A stretch of DNA of 42,279 nt, taken from the NCBI GenBank assembly GCA_031256055.1, contig JAIRRI010000193.1, forward strand, positions 1-42,279. The letters are read 5' to 3'. Source of the stretch: Bacteroidales bacterium. Lineage in GTDB: Bacteria > Bacteroidota > Bacteroidia > Bacteroidales > P3. A program made the position numbers and the translations under genes. Numbering within the stretch: position 1 is the first letter of the stretch; each line of letters begins with the position of its first letter. Positions 29,168 through 36,916 of the stretch are shown here, piece after piece. Under the pieces are notes generated by a model, which searched no databases, had not been told where the DNA came from, and was given only the letters and a program-made list of their open reading frames with translations.

Positions 29168-29175
29168 CAAAGGTA
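29168..29175 (-). promoter_or_regulatory. -7 promoter box (TACCTTTG) of the sigma factor locus
   Basis: TACCTTTG on the minus strand fits TAnnTTTG and lies 62 bases before the ATG at 29105. No distinct motif for autoregulation by the ECF factor was recognised. Confidence 0.6.
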
Positions 29176-29194
29176 CGAAAAAATAAATAAAGGT

Positions 29195-29260
29195 CGTCAT
29201 ATCGAGCACAGTTGAGACATCCTATAGCGAGGGGATTCCTTGACTACGCTCGGAATGACG
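29195..29260. repeat. GTCATTCC palindromic element, copy B
   Basis: About 66 bases from CGTCATATCGAGC to CTCGGAATGACG, in the opposite orientation to copy A. Its CTCGGAATGACG end is 21 bases before the GT9 gene's -7 box. Confidence 0.85.
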
Positions 29261-29281
29261 GCGCAGTTTCATTTTTTTTCG

Positions 29282-29289
29282 TATCTTTG
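29282..29289 (+). promoter_or_regulatory. -7 promoter box (TATCTTTG), 5 bases before ATG
   Basis: TATCTTTG after a T-run ends 5 bases before the GT9 ATG at 29295. The transcript would begin at or next to the start codon. Confidence 0.7.
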
Positions 29290-29294
29290 CACTC

Positions 29295-30311
29295 ATGAAA
29301 AAAATTCTAATCATCCGACTAAGTTCCATTGGCGACATCGTGCTGACAACTCCCGTTGTAAGATGTTTGAAAACACAGTCGGATTGTGAAATTCATTACC
29401 TCACAAAACCGTCAAATGTGCCGATTTTAGAAGCAAATCCCTATATTTCAAAAATTCATGTTTTGAAAGAGGATTGGAGCGAAATAATTCAAGAATTGAA
29501 AGCGGAAAATTTTGATTTTATTGTGGATTTGCATCGAAATTTGCGCTCTTTACGAATAAAATTAAGCCTTTGCAAACCGTCGTCAACCTTCAAAAAATGC
29601 AATTTCACGAAGTGGAAAATAGTACATTTAAAATGTTTTACGAAGCACAAATTACACGTTTCGCATGTTGTTGAACGTTACATGGAAACGGTGAAACCAC
29701 TTGGTATTACTTACGATGGAAAAGGTTTGGATTATTTCATTCCTGAAGCGTCTCGACTCCGCTCGACGCCCGCTGACACCTGTACCGTGAGCGGAGTCGA
29801 AGGGCAAATTCCTTCACATTTTTTGGAAAACGAATATATCGCAATCGCCGTTGGTAGTAAGCATGCAACCAAACAACTTCCAGTAGAAAAACTTTTGGAA
29901 ATTTGCAAAAACACAAATGAAAATTTTGTTTTGCTTGGCGATAACAACGACAAACAAAAAGCCGAAATCATTGTAAAATCAACTGAAAACAATGTATTCA
30001 ATGCTTGCGGAATTCTGAATTTAAATCAATCTGCCGCAGTTGTGCAACACGCCAAATACCTCATTTCGGGCGACACTGGGTTGATGCACATCGCAGCGGC
30101 ATTGAAAAAACCTGTTGTTTCCGTATGGGGAAGCACCGTTCCAGAATTCGGTATGTATGCTTATTTCCCGAAAGGACAAGAGCATTTGAGCAAAATTGTT
30201 CAAGTCGAAAATTTGTCGTGTCGTCCTTGCTCAAAACTTGGTTACGACGAATGTCCGAAAAAACATTTTAACTGTATGAACCAAATTAACACGCATGAAC
30301 TCAAAATTTGA
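29295..30311 (+). CDS. Glycosyltransferase family 9 (heptosyltransferase-like)
   Basis: 338 aa. The N-terminal half begins KKILIIRLSSIGDIVLTTPV and contains FDFIVDLHRNLRS, both typical of GT9/WaaF-like enzymes. The C-terminal half has IAVGSKHATKQLPVEKL, FVLLGDNNDKQKAE, HAKYLISGDTGLMHIAAAL (nucleotide-sugar loop), PVVSVWGSTVPEFGM and the Cys-rich end LSCRPCSKLGYDECPKKHFNC. It probably adds a core sugar to LPS at the inner membrane. Residues about 152-171, in the linker between the two Rossmann domains, are encoded by a palindromic insertion that leaves the frame intact. The protein is about 20 residues longer there than I would expect. mazG starts 17 bases before its stop. Confidence 0.92.
   Translation: MKKILIIRLSSIGDIVLTTPVVRCLKTQSDCEIHYLTKPSNVPILEANPYISKIHVLKEDWSEIIQELKAENFDFIVDLHRNLRSLRIKLSLCKPSSTFKKCNFTKWKIVHLKCFTKHKLHVSHVVERYMETVKPLGITYDGKGLDYFIPEASRLRSTPADTCTVSGVEGQIPSHFLENEYIAIAVGSKHATKQLPVEKLLEICKNTNENFVLLGDNNDKQKAEIIVKSTENNVFNACGILNLNQSAAVVQHAKYLISGDTGLMHIAAALKKPVVSVWGSTVPEFGMYAYFPKGQEHLSKIVQVENLSCRPCSKLGYDECPKKHFNCMNQINTHELKI
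29748..29806 (+). repeat. Palindromic repeat inserted in frame in the GT9 gene
   Basis: TCGACTCCGCTC (29753-29764) pairs perfectly with GAGCGGAGTCGA (29789-29800) around a 24-base loop. GC-rich compared with its surroundings. The word GAGCGGAGTCGAAGG is typical of dispersed intergenic palindromes; here it encodes about 20 residues (ASRLRSTPADTCTVSGVEG). Confidence 0.75.
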
Positions 30312-31065
30312 CGAACTCTTAGATATCATGGACAAACTCCGCGCAGGTTGCCCATGGGACAAAGCACAAACCCTCGAATCTCTGCGATATCTAACGATTG
30401 AGGAAACCTACGAACTCTCCGACGCGATTATCAATAACGATTTGGACGAAATCAAAAAAGAACTCGGAGATTTGTTGCTTCACGTTGTGTTTTATGCCAA
30501 AATCGGCGAAGAAAAAAACGCCTTCACGATTGATGATGTGTTGGATAATATCAATCAAAAATTAATCTCACGACATCCGCATATTTTTTCCGATACAAAA
30601 GCCGAAACGTCCGACCAAGTCAAAGCCAATTGGGAAGCCATCAAACTCAAAGAAAAAGGCAGAAAATCTGTTTTGGAAGGTGTTCCGAAAAGTTTGCCTG
30701 CAATGGTGAAAGCCTACAGAATTCAAGAAAAAGCGCGAGGTGTAGGTTTTGATTGGGACAATGCTCATCAAGTTTTGGAAAAAGTTATCGAGGAATTTCG
30801 TGAAATGCAGCATGAAGTAAAAAGCGGCGGTTCCCACGAACGAATTGAGGCTGAATTCGGTGATTTGATGTTTGCGCTAATCAATTATGCACGTTTTATC
30901 AATGTAAATCCCGACGATGCTCTCGAACGCACCAATCAGCGATTTATCAAGCGTTTCAACTATCTCGAAGAACAAACCATTCAAAAAGGAAAATCCCTTC
31001 ACGATATGACGCTTGATGAGATGAATGTTTATTGGGATCAAGCAAAAGAAAATGAACGAAAATAA
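30295..31065 (+). CDS. mazG: Nucleoside triphosphate pyrophosphohydrolase MazG
   Basis: 256 aa, the two-domain form. The first MazG domain has LRAGCPWDKAQTLESL, the metal-binding EETYELSDAI and KELGDLLLHVVFYA. The second has VGFDWDN, EEFREMQHE and EFGDLMFALINYAR. It hydrolyses (d)NTPs to the monophosphate plus pyrophosphate and cleans up abnormal nucleotides. It starts 17 bases before the end of the GT9 gene, so the two are translationally linked. The frame is closed by TAA just before an AT-rich hairpin (31071-31160). Confidence 0.95.
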   Translation: MNSKFDELLDIMDKLRAGCPWDKAQTLESLRYLTIEETYELSDAIINNDLDEIKKELGDLLLHVVFYAKIGEEKNAFTIDDVLDNINQKLISRHPHIFSDTKAETSDQVKANWEAIKLKEKGRKSVLEGVPKSLPAMVKAYRIQEKARGVGFDWDNAHQVLEKVIEEFREMQHEVKSGGSHERIEAEFGDLMFALINYARFINVNPDDALERTNQRFIKRFNYLEEQTIQKGKSLHDMTLDEMNVYWDQAKENERK

Positions 31066-31070
31066 AAATA

Positions 31071-31160
31071 AAAGGTTAAAGGCTAAAGGTAAAAGGTTAA
31101 GGGTTTCTATTAGTGCAACTCTAATCCTTTTACCCTTGACCTTTTACCTCTTAACCTCTT
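31071..31160. repeat. AAGGTTAAAGG-type long imperfect hairpin
   Basis: The left arm 31071-31103 (repeats of AGGTTAA, AGGTAAAAGG) pairs imperfectly with 31127-31160. The loop contains ATTAG and CTAAT, which pair further. It fills the gap between mazG and the MBL-fold gene and makes a false N-terminal extension of about 54 residues with a hydrophobic, signal-like stretch. Confidence 0.75.
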
Positions 31161-31186
31161 TGCAATCAAACTCAAATACTAAAAAT

Positions 31187-31819
31187 ATGACTACTAAAGT
31201 TTTTGCATTTAATCCCGTTGAAACCAACTGCTTCGTGTGTTACGACGAAACAGGCGAGTGTGTAATTATCGACCCATCTTGTGGCGATGAAAATGAATAT
31301 CAACAACTGTTCGATTTCATCAAAAAAAACAATCTAACGCCCAAACACATCATCATCACACATCCTCATGTTGACCACATAGTAGGAACTGCAAGGGTTT
31401 GCGACGAATATAAGTTGCCGTTGGCCATGCACAAAGCAGGGCTTTCCCAATTCGGAATGGCTATGCAACATGCCGAGTATTTAGGTTTGAGGTTAGACCG
31501 TTTACCTGAAAAACACATTTATGTTGAGGACGGCGACCTCATCAAATTCGGTAATTCCGAGTTTAAAGTGCTTTACACACCGGGGCATTCCGACGGCAGT
31601 ATTTGTTTGGTCAACATTCCCGAAAAGGTTGTATTTACAGGCGATGTGCTGTTTCACGGCGGTATTGGACGCACCGATTTAATGACAGGAAATTTCGAGA
31701 TGTTGAAAAAAAGTATTTACGACAAACTTTTTGTTTTGGGCGATGATTTTGTGGTAAGACCGGGTCATGGCGGTCGCACAGAAATCGGTTTTGAGCGCTA
31801 TAATAACCCATTTTTGTAG
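31187..31819 (+). CDS. MBL-fold metallo-hydrolase (glyoxalase II-like)
   Basis: 210 aa from the ATG at 31187. It begins TTKVFAFNPVETNCFVCYDE and has the metal-binding THPHVDHIVG (His59, His61, Asp63, His64), LYTPGHSDGSICLV, VVFTGDVLFHGGIGRTDL and VVRPGHGGRTEIGFE. This set is the hydroxyacylglutathione-hydrolase-like branch of the superfamily. Substrate is uncertain; many Bacteroidota members of this branch are uncharacterised thioester hydrolases. The frame is open back to 31025, but this is translated hairpin repeat, which would give a false hydrophobic leader. It follows mazG after 121 bases, and no TAnnTTTG box is clearly present. Confidence 0.92.
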   Translation: MTTKVFAFNPVETNCFVCYDETGECVIIDPSCGDENEYQQLFDFIKKNNLTPKHIIITHPHVDHIVGTARVCDEYKLPLAMHKAGLSQFGMAMQHAEYLGLRLDRLPEKHIYVEDGDLIKFGNSEFKVLYTPGHSDGSICLVNIPEKVVFTGDVLFHGGIGRTDLMTGNFEMLKKSIYDKLFVLGDDFVVRPGHGGRTEIGFERYNNPFL

Positions 31820-31835
31820 AAAAAATTACTAAAAA

Positions 31836-31867
31836 TTTGGTCAATTCAAGTTTTTTTTGTATCTTTG
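31836..31867 (+). promoter_or_regulatory. Complete promoter of tRNA-Lys (-33 TTTG, -7 TATCTTTG)
   Basis: TTTG at 31836-31839 and TATCTTTG at 31860-31867 are 20 bases apart. The tRNA begins 19 bases downstream of the -7 box. Confidence 0.8.
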
Positions 31868-31886
31868 CAGTCCTTTAAAAAAAGGC

Positions 31887-31959
31887 GGTCGCGTAGCTCA
31901 GCAGGTAGAGCACATCCCTTTTAAGGATGGGGTCCTGGGTTCGAATCCCAGCGCTACCA
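31887..31959 (+). tRNA. tRNA-Lys (anticodon TTT)
   Basis: A full cloverleaf: acceptor GGTCGCG with CGCTACC, D stem GCTC/GAGC, anticodon stem CATCC/GGATG with loop CTTTTAA (anticodon TTT, lysine), a 5-base variable loop, T stem CTGGG/CCCAG with loop TTCGAAT, and discriminator A. CCA is not encoded. The acceptor stem has one C-T mismatch at the fourth pair. A palindrome followed by a T-run terminates it (31967-32003). Confidence 0.93.
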
Positions 31960-31966
31960 CAAACAC

Positions 31967-31994
31967 GTAGGGGTCGAAAATTTTCGACCCCTAC
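31967..31994. repeat. Short perfect palindrome P4, probable terminator of tRNA-Lys
   Basis: 28 bases, fully self-complementary: GTAGGGGTCGAAAA followed by its reverse complement. Eight T residues follow at 31996-32003, giving a standard intrinsic terminator right after the tRNA. Confidence 0.85.
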
Positions 31995-32019
31995 ATTTTT
32001 TTTCATAACCCAAAAGAAT

Positions 32020-32673
32020 TTAATGCGCATCAATAAATTCCTGAAGCATTTCATGCCATGAGACAGTATCATACACTTGCGGGTCTGTTTGTTGATTGAA
32101 TAGCAAATCCAAGATGTATCTCGGTTTTTTACCACCGATGTGCATGGATTTAATGCAAGACACACAATATACACAAACATCCTCGCAAGGCATGGTATCC
32201 GCACGTTTTTTCATCATTTTGTGAACAGCATCAATTGGGATTTCCGGATAAAAACTATCTCCGCAACAAATCGAATTTGTTCGGTTATTGGATGTTTCAA
32301 TCACTTCAATATTCATTTTTTTAAGAAGTGTTCTTATGGCATTGTGCACCTGGCTTTTTGTTCGAATAGGACAAGCATCATGCACAGTCATCTTTAAACC
32401 GTTATAATTCGGAAATGGAAACGTATCGCTTTTGGCGAGAATTTCCCAAAGCGATTCCGTTGTAATTCCATCGTAAAGTGTGCTGAATCTTTTATCGCAA
32501 CCTGCGCAAGTGTTAATGATTTTAGTATTTGTCGGAAGTTTTGGATCATGTCTGCAACAAATTGTGTGTAATGTGATATCACCTAATTCTTGGCGTAAAA
32601 AATTAATAAGTTTTTCCGCATATTCCGGTTTGTACAATAACAATGCACATCCGGGATTATAAACTTGGTTCAT
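32020..32673 (-). CDS. Cysteine-rich CCG-domain (HdrB-like) iron-sulfur protein
   Basis: 217 aa. Two Cys-rich CCG modules are visible. The first has Cys9, Cys39-Cys40 (HTICCRHD) and the Cys56-x2-Cys59 pair (NTCAGC). The second has VHDACPIR, NSICCGDSFYP and VCVYCVSCIKSM. This pattern is the PF02754-like CCG domain of heterodisulfide reductase subunit B, glycolate oxidase GlcF and LutA, which binds an iron-sulfur cluster and helps redox of thiols or two-electron transfers. The partner oxidoreductase is not next to it. It follows cysS by 43 bases on the same strand and probably shares its transcript. Confidence 0.8.
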   Translation of the reverse strand: MNQVYNPGCALLLYKPEYAEKLINFLRQELGDITLHTICCRHDPKLPTNTKIINTCAGCDKRFSTLYDGITTESLWEILAKSDTFPFPNYNGLKMTVHDACPIRTKSQVHNAIRTLLKKMNIEVIETSNNRTNSICCGDSFYPEIPIDAVHKMMKKRADTMPCEDVCVYCVSCIKSMHIGGKKPRYILDLLFNQQTDPQVYDTVSWHEMLQEFIDAH

Positions 32674-32716
32674 AATTATTTCATTTTTGATTTATTAAGC
32701 CCTGATTTTGACTACA

Positions 32717-34189
32717 CTAAAAACTCCAACTTGCACCATCTTTGCCGTCTTTTACAACAATATTCAACGCTGTTAATGCATCACGAATATGGTCAGAAGT
32801 TGCATAATCCCTGTTGGTTTTCGCTTGTTGGCGGATGTCTAAAATCATTTGCATTAAGCCGTCGATGAGTTCGGAATTGTTACTGTCTGCTTCGTCTGAC
32901 AATCCTAAAATTTGCGTGTAATAAACGTCAAACAATTCTTTCAACGCTTTAATACCATCATTCAACAATGGTGTCTTTCCGTCTTTTGCCGAATTGATTA
33001 TCTTTGCTGCATCAAACAAACATGCAATGACTAATGGAGAACTGAAATCATCGTTCATCGCGGATTTGCAAAACGTTGAGAGGAGAGAAATTTCGAGTGT
33101 TGGCGTGGGTTGAAAATTCGTTCCAGGGGTTAACGTTTGCAGCGTCTTTTTCGCTTCTTGCAAACGTTTCAACCCTTTTTCTGCGGCTTGCAAAGCTTCG
33201 TTCGAAAAATCCAACGTGCTTCGATAATGCGCTTGAAGGATGAAAAACCGTATCGTCATTGGTGAATACGCTTTTTCCAAACTTGGGTGATCGCCTGTAA
33301 AAAATTGTTCCAGCGTGATGAAATTTCCCAACGATTTGCCCATTTTTTTACCATCAATGGTGATCATGTTATTGTGCATCCAATATTTTGCAGGCTCTGC
33401 GTTATTGGCAATGCACGCTTGCGCGATTTCACTTTCGTGATGCGGAAACTGCAAATCCATACCACCGCCGTGAATGTCGAATGTTTTACCCAAATATTTG
33501 CAACCCATCGCCGTACATTCCACGTGCCAACCCGGAAAACCTATGCTCCACGGCGAGTTCCAACGCATGATGTGCTCGGGCGAAGCCTTTTTCCACAAGG
33601 CAAAATCTGCGGGATTTCGCTTTTCGTGTTGACTGTCCAAATTATCTCGCGTTGTGGCTAAAAGTTCGTCCAATACGCGCCCTGATAATTTTCCGTAATG
33701 ATAATCTTTGTTGTATTTCGGCACATCGAAATACACCGAACCATTGGACTCATAGGCATATCCTGCGTCCAAAATTTGTTGTATGGCTTCGATCTGTTCG
33801 GGAATATGCCCTGTAGCGCGCGGTTCAATGCTCGGTCGTTGCACATTCAACATATCCATAAATTTATGATAGCGATCAATGTAATATTGTGCAACCTCCA
33901 TCGGCTCTAACTGTTCCAAGCGTGCTTTTTTCGCAATTTTATCCTCGCCTTCGTCGGCGTCATTCTCCAAATGTCCGACATCTGTGATGTTCCGAACATA
34001 ACGTACTTTGTACTTCAATTTTAAATAGCGAAAAACCAAGTCAAACGTAATCGCAGGGCGCGCATGTCCCAAATGCGGATCGCCGTAGACCGTTGGTCCA
34101 CACACGTACATCCCCACATTCGGCGCATGGAGTGGTTCAAAAACCTCTTTTTTTCGGGTCAGTGTGTTGTATAAATTGAGTGTATTCAT
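32717..34189 (-). CDS. cysS: Cysteinyl-tRNA synthetase
   Basis: 490 aa. It attaches cysteine to tRNA-Cys. The zinc-binding Cys30 is in [18 protein letters not shown] (29-45), which also holds the HIGH motif (HLGH, 39-42). Other zinc ligands are expected in [10 protein letters not shown] and [15 protein letters not shown] at about 282-286 replaces the KMSKS loop. C-terminal anticodon-binding residues end ...KDGASWSF, as in most Bacteroidota CysS. The -7 box is only 4 bases upstream, so the mRNA is probably leaderless. It is divergent from the SPFH gene. Confidence 0.97.
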   Translation of the reverse strand: MNTLNLYNTLTRKKEVFEPLHAPNVGMYVCGPTVYGDPHLGHARPAITFDLVFRYLKLKYKVRYVRNITDVGHLENDADEGEDKIAKKARLEQLEPMEVAQYYIDRYHKFMDMLNVQRPSIEPRATGHIPEQIEAIQQILDAGYAYESNGSVYFDVPKYNKDYHYGKLSGRVLDELLATTRDNLDSQHEKRNPADFALWKKASPEHIMRWNSPWSIGFPGWHVECTAMGCKYLGKTFDIHGGGMDLQFPHHESEIAQACIANNAEPAKYWMHNNMITIDGKKMGKSLGNFITLEQFFTGDHPSLEKAYSPMTIRFFILQAHYRSTLDFSNEALQAAEKGLKRLQEAKKTLQTLTPGTNFQPTPTLEISLLSTFCKSAMNDDFSSPLVIACLFDAAKIINSAKDGKTPLLNDGIKALKELFDVYYTQILGLSDEADSNNSELIDGLMQMILDIRQQAKTNRDYATSDHIRDALTALNIVVKDGKDGASWSF

Positions 34190-34193
34190 TTTG

Positions 34194-34201
34194 CAAAGAT
34201 A
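34194..34201 (-). promoter_or_regulatory. -7 promoter box (TATCTTTG), 4 bases before cysS
   Basis: TATCTTTG on the minus strand ends 4 bases before the cysS ATG at 34189; transcription should begin at the start codon. Confidence 0.7.
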
Positions 34202-34228
34202 CGAAAAAATTAAAAATTTGAAAAAAAA

Positions 34229-34259
34229 TTTGGTCTATTCAAAAAAAATCGTAATTTTG
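34229..34259 (+). promoter_or_regulatory. Complete promoter of the SPFH gene (-33 TTTG, -7 TAATTTTG)
   Basis: TTTG at 34229-34232 and TAATTTTG at 34252-34259 are 19 bases apart. The ATG is at 34289. Confidence 0.75.
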
Positions 34260-34288
34260 TATCGAAATAATATCAAAATGCTATTAAA

Positions 34289-35230
34289 ATGAAAACACAA
34301 ACACACGAATTTATCAAAGAAATGAAAAGAAGTAACGGCTTTTTTCATTCATTTCTAAACTTATTACTGTTGGGAGGATTTATTTTCCTCGCCATTTTTT
34401 GCGGTAAACAAGGACATGTCGGACTAACCGTAACCATCTCTATTGTAGGATTTTTTGTTTGGCTCATTCATCTCTGTGGGCTATGTTTAATTCAGCCTAA
34501 CCAGTCTGCCGTTTTGGTTTTTTTCGGAAAATATTCGGGAACGATTAAACAAAACGGATTTTTCTGGGTTAATCCGTTTTACAGTCGGAAAAAACTTTGG
34601 CTTCGCGCAAGAAACTTGAACCCTGAGGTCATCAAAGTGAACGACAAAAACGGCAATCCGATTATGATCGGTATGATGTTGGTTTGGAAAATTAACGACA
34701 CATTCAAAGCCAGTTTCTGTATCGATTCGGAAAAATCAACAAATCCAACCACCGGAATGCTATCTCAAGATTTGAAATCTTTCGACAGATTTGTTCACGT
34801 TCAAAGCGATGCAGCTTTACGCAAAGTGGCAAGAATGTACGCTTACGATCATATCGACAGTAAAAGCGAGGAAATTACATTGCGTTCGGGCGATGACGAA
34901 ATCAATGCACATTTGGAACAAGAACTTAGCGAACGTTTGGCTATTGCGGGCATTGAGGTGGTCGAAGCGCGAATCAATAATTTGGCGTATGCACCTGAAA
35001 TTGCAAGTGTGATGCTTCGCCGTCAACAAGCCGAAGCCATTATCGCTGCACGCGAAAAAATCGTGGAAGGCGCAGTATCTATGGTGGAATTGGCATTGAA
35101 ACGCTTGGAAAAAGACGGCGTTGTTGAATTGGACAGCGATAAAAAAGCAACCATGGCAAGCCATTTAATGGTTGTTCTTTGTGCGGATGAAAATGTGAAA
35201 CCGGTGATTAATGCCGGAAGTTTGTACTAA
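34289..35230 (+). CDS. SPFH (band 7) domain membrane protein
   Basis: 313 aa. Two membrane segments in the first 70 residues (FLNLLLLGGFIFLAIFCG and VTISIVGFFVWLIHLCGL). Then comes an SPFH/band-7 domain (VLVFFGKYSGTIKQNGFFWV, RKKLWLRARNLNPEVIKVND, GNPIMIGMMLVWKI) and a helical end with IEVVEARINNLAYAPEIASV and MLRRQQAEAIIAAREKIVEG. Such proteins form large membrane-bound rings and are linked to membrane microdomains and stress in bacteria; the specific role here is unknown. A frameshifted Arc-like DNA-binding gene starts 10 bases after its stop; I recall this pairing from other Bacteroidota genomes. Confidence 0.92.
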   Translation: MKTQTHEFIKEMKRSNGFFHSFLNLLLLGGFIFLAIFCGKQGHVGLTVTISIVGFFVWLIHLCGLCLIQPNQSAVLVFFGKYSGTIKQNGFFWVNPFYSRKKLWLRARNLNPEVIKVNDKNGNPIMIGMMLVWKINDTFKASFCIDSEKSTNPTTGMLSQDLKSFDRFVHVQSDAALRKVARMYAYDHIDSKSEEITLRSGDDEINAHLEQELSERLAIAGIEVVEARINNLAYAPEIASVMLRRQQAEAIIAAREKIVEGAVSMVELALKRLEKDGVVELDSDKKATMASHLMVVLCADENVKPVINAGSLY

Positions 35231-35240
35231 TTTTTTGATC

Positions 35241-35403
35241 ATGGCAGAAAAAAAACCTTTTCGTTCTAAGGATTGATCCCGAACTCATGAAAGCCGTTGA
35301 AAAATGGGCTTCCGATGAGTTTCGAAGCACCAACGGGCAGTTGGAGTGGATTATTTCCGATGCCGTCAAAAAAGCAGGACGAAACCGCAGGCAAAAAAAA
35401 TGA
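35241..35403 (+). pseudogene. Arc-family small DNA-binding protein, frameshifted at an A8 tract
   Basis: From the ATG at 35241 the frame reads MAEKKPFRSKD and stops at TGA. If one base is removed from the run of eight A at 35248-35255, the frame becomes MAEKNLFVLRIDPELMKAVE and continues EKWASDEFRSTNGQLEWIIS to a TGA at 35401-35403, about 53 residues with no further break. This is a complete ribbon-helix-helix (Arc-type) protein: the beta strand FVLRIDP, then two helices. The homopolymer makes either a real mutation, a sequencing error or slippage during transcription possible. It directly follows the SPFH gene. An internal ATG (at LMKAVEKW) is in the right frame but lacks the DNA-binding strand. 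Confidence 0.7.
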
Positions 35404-35415
35404 AAGCCAAAAAAC

Positions 35416-35491
35416 CGTCATGTCGAGCATAGCGAAGCGAAGTCGAGACATCCCATAGCAAGGGGATTCCTCGACTTCGCTCGGAATGACG
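35416..35491. repeat. GTCATTCC palindromic element, copy C
   Basis: 76 bases from CGTCATGTCGAGC to CTCGGAATGACG, longer than A and B by an inner duplication (GCGAAGCGAAG). Same orientation as copy B. Its end is 20 bases before the panD -7 box. Confidence 0.85.
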
Positions 35492-35511
35492 TTTTATTCA
35501 GATTTTTTTTG

Positions 35512-35519
35512 TATCTTTG
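35512..35519 (+). promoter_or_regulatory. -7 promoter box (TATCTTTG) of panD
   Basis: TATCTTTG after a T-run, 8 bases before the panD ATG at 35528. It rules out the longer frame starting at 35486, which begins inside repeat copy C. Confidence 0.7.
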
Positions 35520-35527
35520 CACCTATT

Positions 35528-35869
35528 ATGCAAATCGAACTCCTCAAATCGAAAATCCACCGCGCAAGCGTTACGCACGCAAACCTGCACTATATCGGAA
35601 GTATTGAGATTGACGAAGACCTCATCGAAGCCGCCAATCTCATCGAAAACGAACGTGTACACATCTATAATATTACCAATGGCGAGCGTTTCGACACTTA
35701 CGTCATCAAAGGCAAGCGCGGTAGTGGAACCATCGGTATCAACGGTGCTGCAGCGCATAAAGCCAATGTTGGCGATTTGGTCATTATTGTGTCGTATTGC
35801 ACGATGGATTTCGAAAAAGCCAAAACATTCTCGCCAACGCTTGTTTTTCCTGTTAACAACAAACTTTAA
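35528..35869 (+). CDS. panD: Aspartate 1-decarboxylase
   Basis: 113 aa, normal length. It makes beta-alanine from aspartate for pantothenate and CoA synthesis. The self-cleavage site is Gly24-Ser25 ([10 protein letters not shown]), where Ser25 becomes the catalytic pyruvoyl group. Other conserved parts are [16 protein letters not shown] (7-22), [33 protein letters not shown] and the final hydrophobic strand. It is 5 bases before the flippase-like gene and so probably in the same operon. panC, often found next to it, is not in the window. Confidence 0.96.
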   Translation: MQIELLKSKIHRASVTHANLHYIGSIEIDEDLIEAANLIENERVHIYNITNGERFDTYVIKGKRGSGTIGINGAAAHKANVGDLVIIVSYCTMDFEKAKTFSPTLVFPVNNKL

Positions 35870-35874
35870 CACGT

Positions 35875-36888
35875 ATGAAAAACACTCAACTTTTGAGAAA
35901 CATCTTGAAATTTTCACTTTTCCTCGGGCTTGGGATTTTTATTACGTGGTGGTTTGTGAAAGATTTGGATGTCGAATATCGCAGGCTAATTATGGCGTCT
36001 TTTCGAAATGCAAACTACGGAATCATTGGAATAGCCTTAATTTTCGGCGTTATCAGTTTTTGGATTCGAGCCAAACGTTGGCAAATGCAAATGCAATCCA
36101 TGAATTATTTTCCGAAAACAAAAAACGTCTTAATGGGTGTGATGGTAGGTTATTTGGCGAATTTAGCATTTCCAAGATTGGGCGAAGTGGCACGTTGCGG
36201 ATTATTGGATAAATACGAAAAAATTCCCACAGCAAAATCTATCGGAACCGTAATAACCGAGCGAGTTTTAGACACGGTTTGTTTTTTGATTTTATTGATT
36301 TTGACCTTAGCCTTACAATTTGAACGTTTGTCGGATTATGCTATGGAAAATTTTACCGGATTATACGAAAAATTTACCAATCCGGAATTTGTTAGAAAAA
36401 TGCTATTTTTAGCAGGTTTAGGCATTTTGGCATTTGGTTTTTTCATCTTTTTCTTGAGAAAAAAAATCGCCCATACAAAAGTGTATCAAAAAGTGAAGGA
36501 ATTGATTTTGCAATTTTGGGAAGGTTTGATTTCATTGAAAAATCTTAAACATCCGTGGAGATTTATCATTTACACCGTTGCACTTTGGGTATGTTATTAT
36601 TTAATGGCTTATATCGTGTTTTTTGCTCTGACAGAAACGGCACATCTCCCGCCGAGTTCGGGTTTGGCATGTTTGGCATTTGGAACTATCGGTATCATTG
36701 TAACACCTGGAGGAATTGGGCTTTATCCCGTTATTATTGCAAACACGTTAATGCTTTACGGTGTTTCTGAACCCATTGGTTTTGCTCTCGGTTGGCTGAT
36801 TTGGACATCGCAAAATGTTACAGTTGTTATAGGTGGTTTGGCATCGTTGGTAATTATGCCGATGGTTAATCAAAAATCAAAATTGTAA
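35875..36888 (+). CDS. Flippase-like (LPG-synthase TM / UPF0104) membrane protein
   Basis: 337 aa with about eight membrane segments. Family marks: FWIRAKRWQMQMQ, GYLANLAFPRLGEVARCGLL, TERVLDTVCFLIL, FFALTETAHLPPS, and the glycine-rich GTIGIIVTPGGIGLYPVII. The UPF0104 family includes the flippase half of lysyl-phosphatidylglycerol synthase (MprF). Without a synthase domain it likely moves a lipid or lipid-linked molecule across the inner membrane, but the substrate is unknown. It is 5 bases after panD. The stop TAA (36886-36888) lies within palindrome P5. Confidence 0.88.
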   Translation: MKNTQLLRNILKFSLFLGLGIFITWWFVKDLDVEYRRLIMASFRNANYGIIGIALIFGVISFWIRAKRWQMQMQSMNYFPKTKNVLMGVMVGYLANLAFPRLGEVARCGLLDKYEKIPTAKSIGTVITERVLDTVCFLILLILTLALQFERLSDYAMENFTGLYEKFTNPEFVRKMLFLAGLGILAFGFFIFFLRKKIAHTKVYQKVKELILQFWEGLISLKNLKHPWRFIIYTVALWVCYYLMAYIVFFALTETAHLPPSSGLACLAFGTIGIIVTPGGIGLYPVIIANTLMLYGVSEPIGFALGWLIWTSQNVTVVIGGLASLVIMPMVNQKSKL

Positions 36889-36912
36889 AGACGTAATGCA
36901 TTACGTCTCTAC
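36885..36912. repeat. Short palindrome P5 overlapping a stop codon
   Basis: 28 bases, self-complementary except for one pair: GTAAAGACGTAATG and its near-complement. It includes the stop of the flippase-like gene and ends 4 bases before the lpxH ATG at 36917. Confidence 0.85.
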
Positions 36913-36916
36913 CAAA

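Noticed and set aside
29195-29260. IS element remnant at the GTCATTCC elements
   Set aside because: No transposase fragment, terminal repeats of IS size or target duplications flank any of the four copies.
31025-31186. 54-residue hydrophobic leader on the MBL-fold protein
   Set aside because: It is translated hairpin repeat (31071-31160) plus the end of mazG. Homologs start at MTTKVFAFNP.
35486-35527. Extended PanD start
   Set aside because: It begins in repeat copy C and spans the promoter box; Gly24-Ser25 numbering fits the start at 35528.
35517-36212. Plus-strand 231-codon frame overlapping panD and the flippase-like gene
   Set aside because: Runs across two well-identified genes in another frame, is rich in Ser and Lys without a fold signature, and has no start context.
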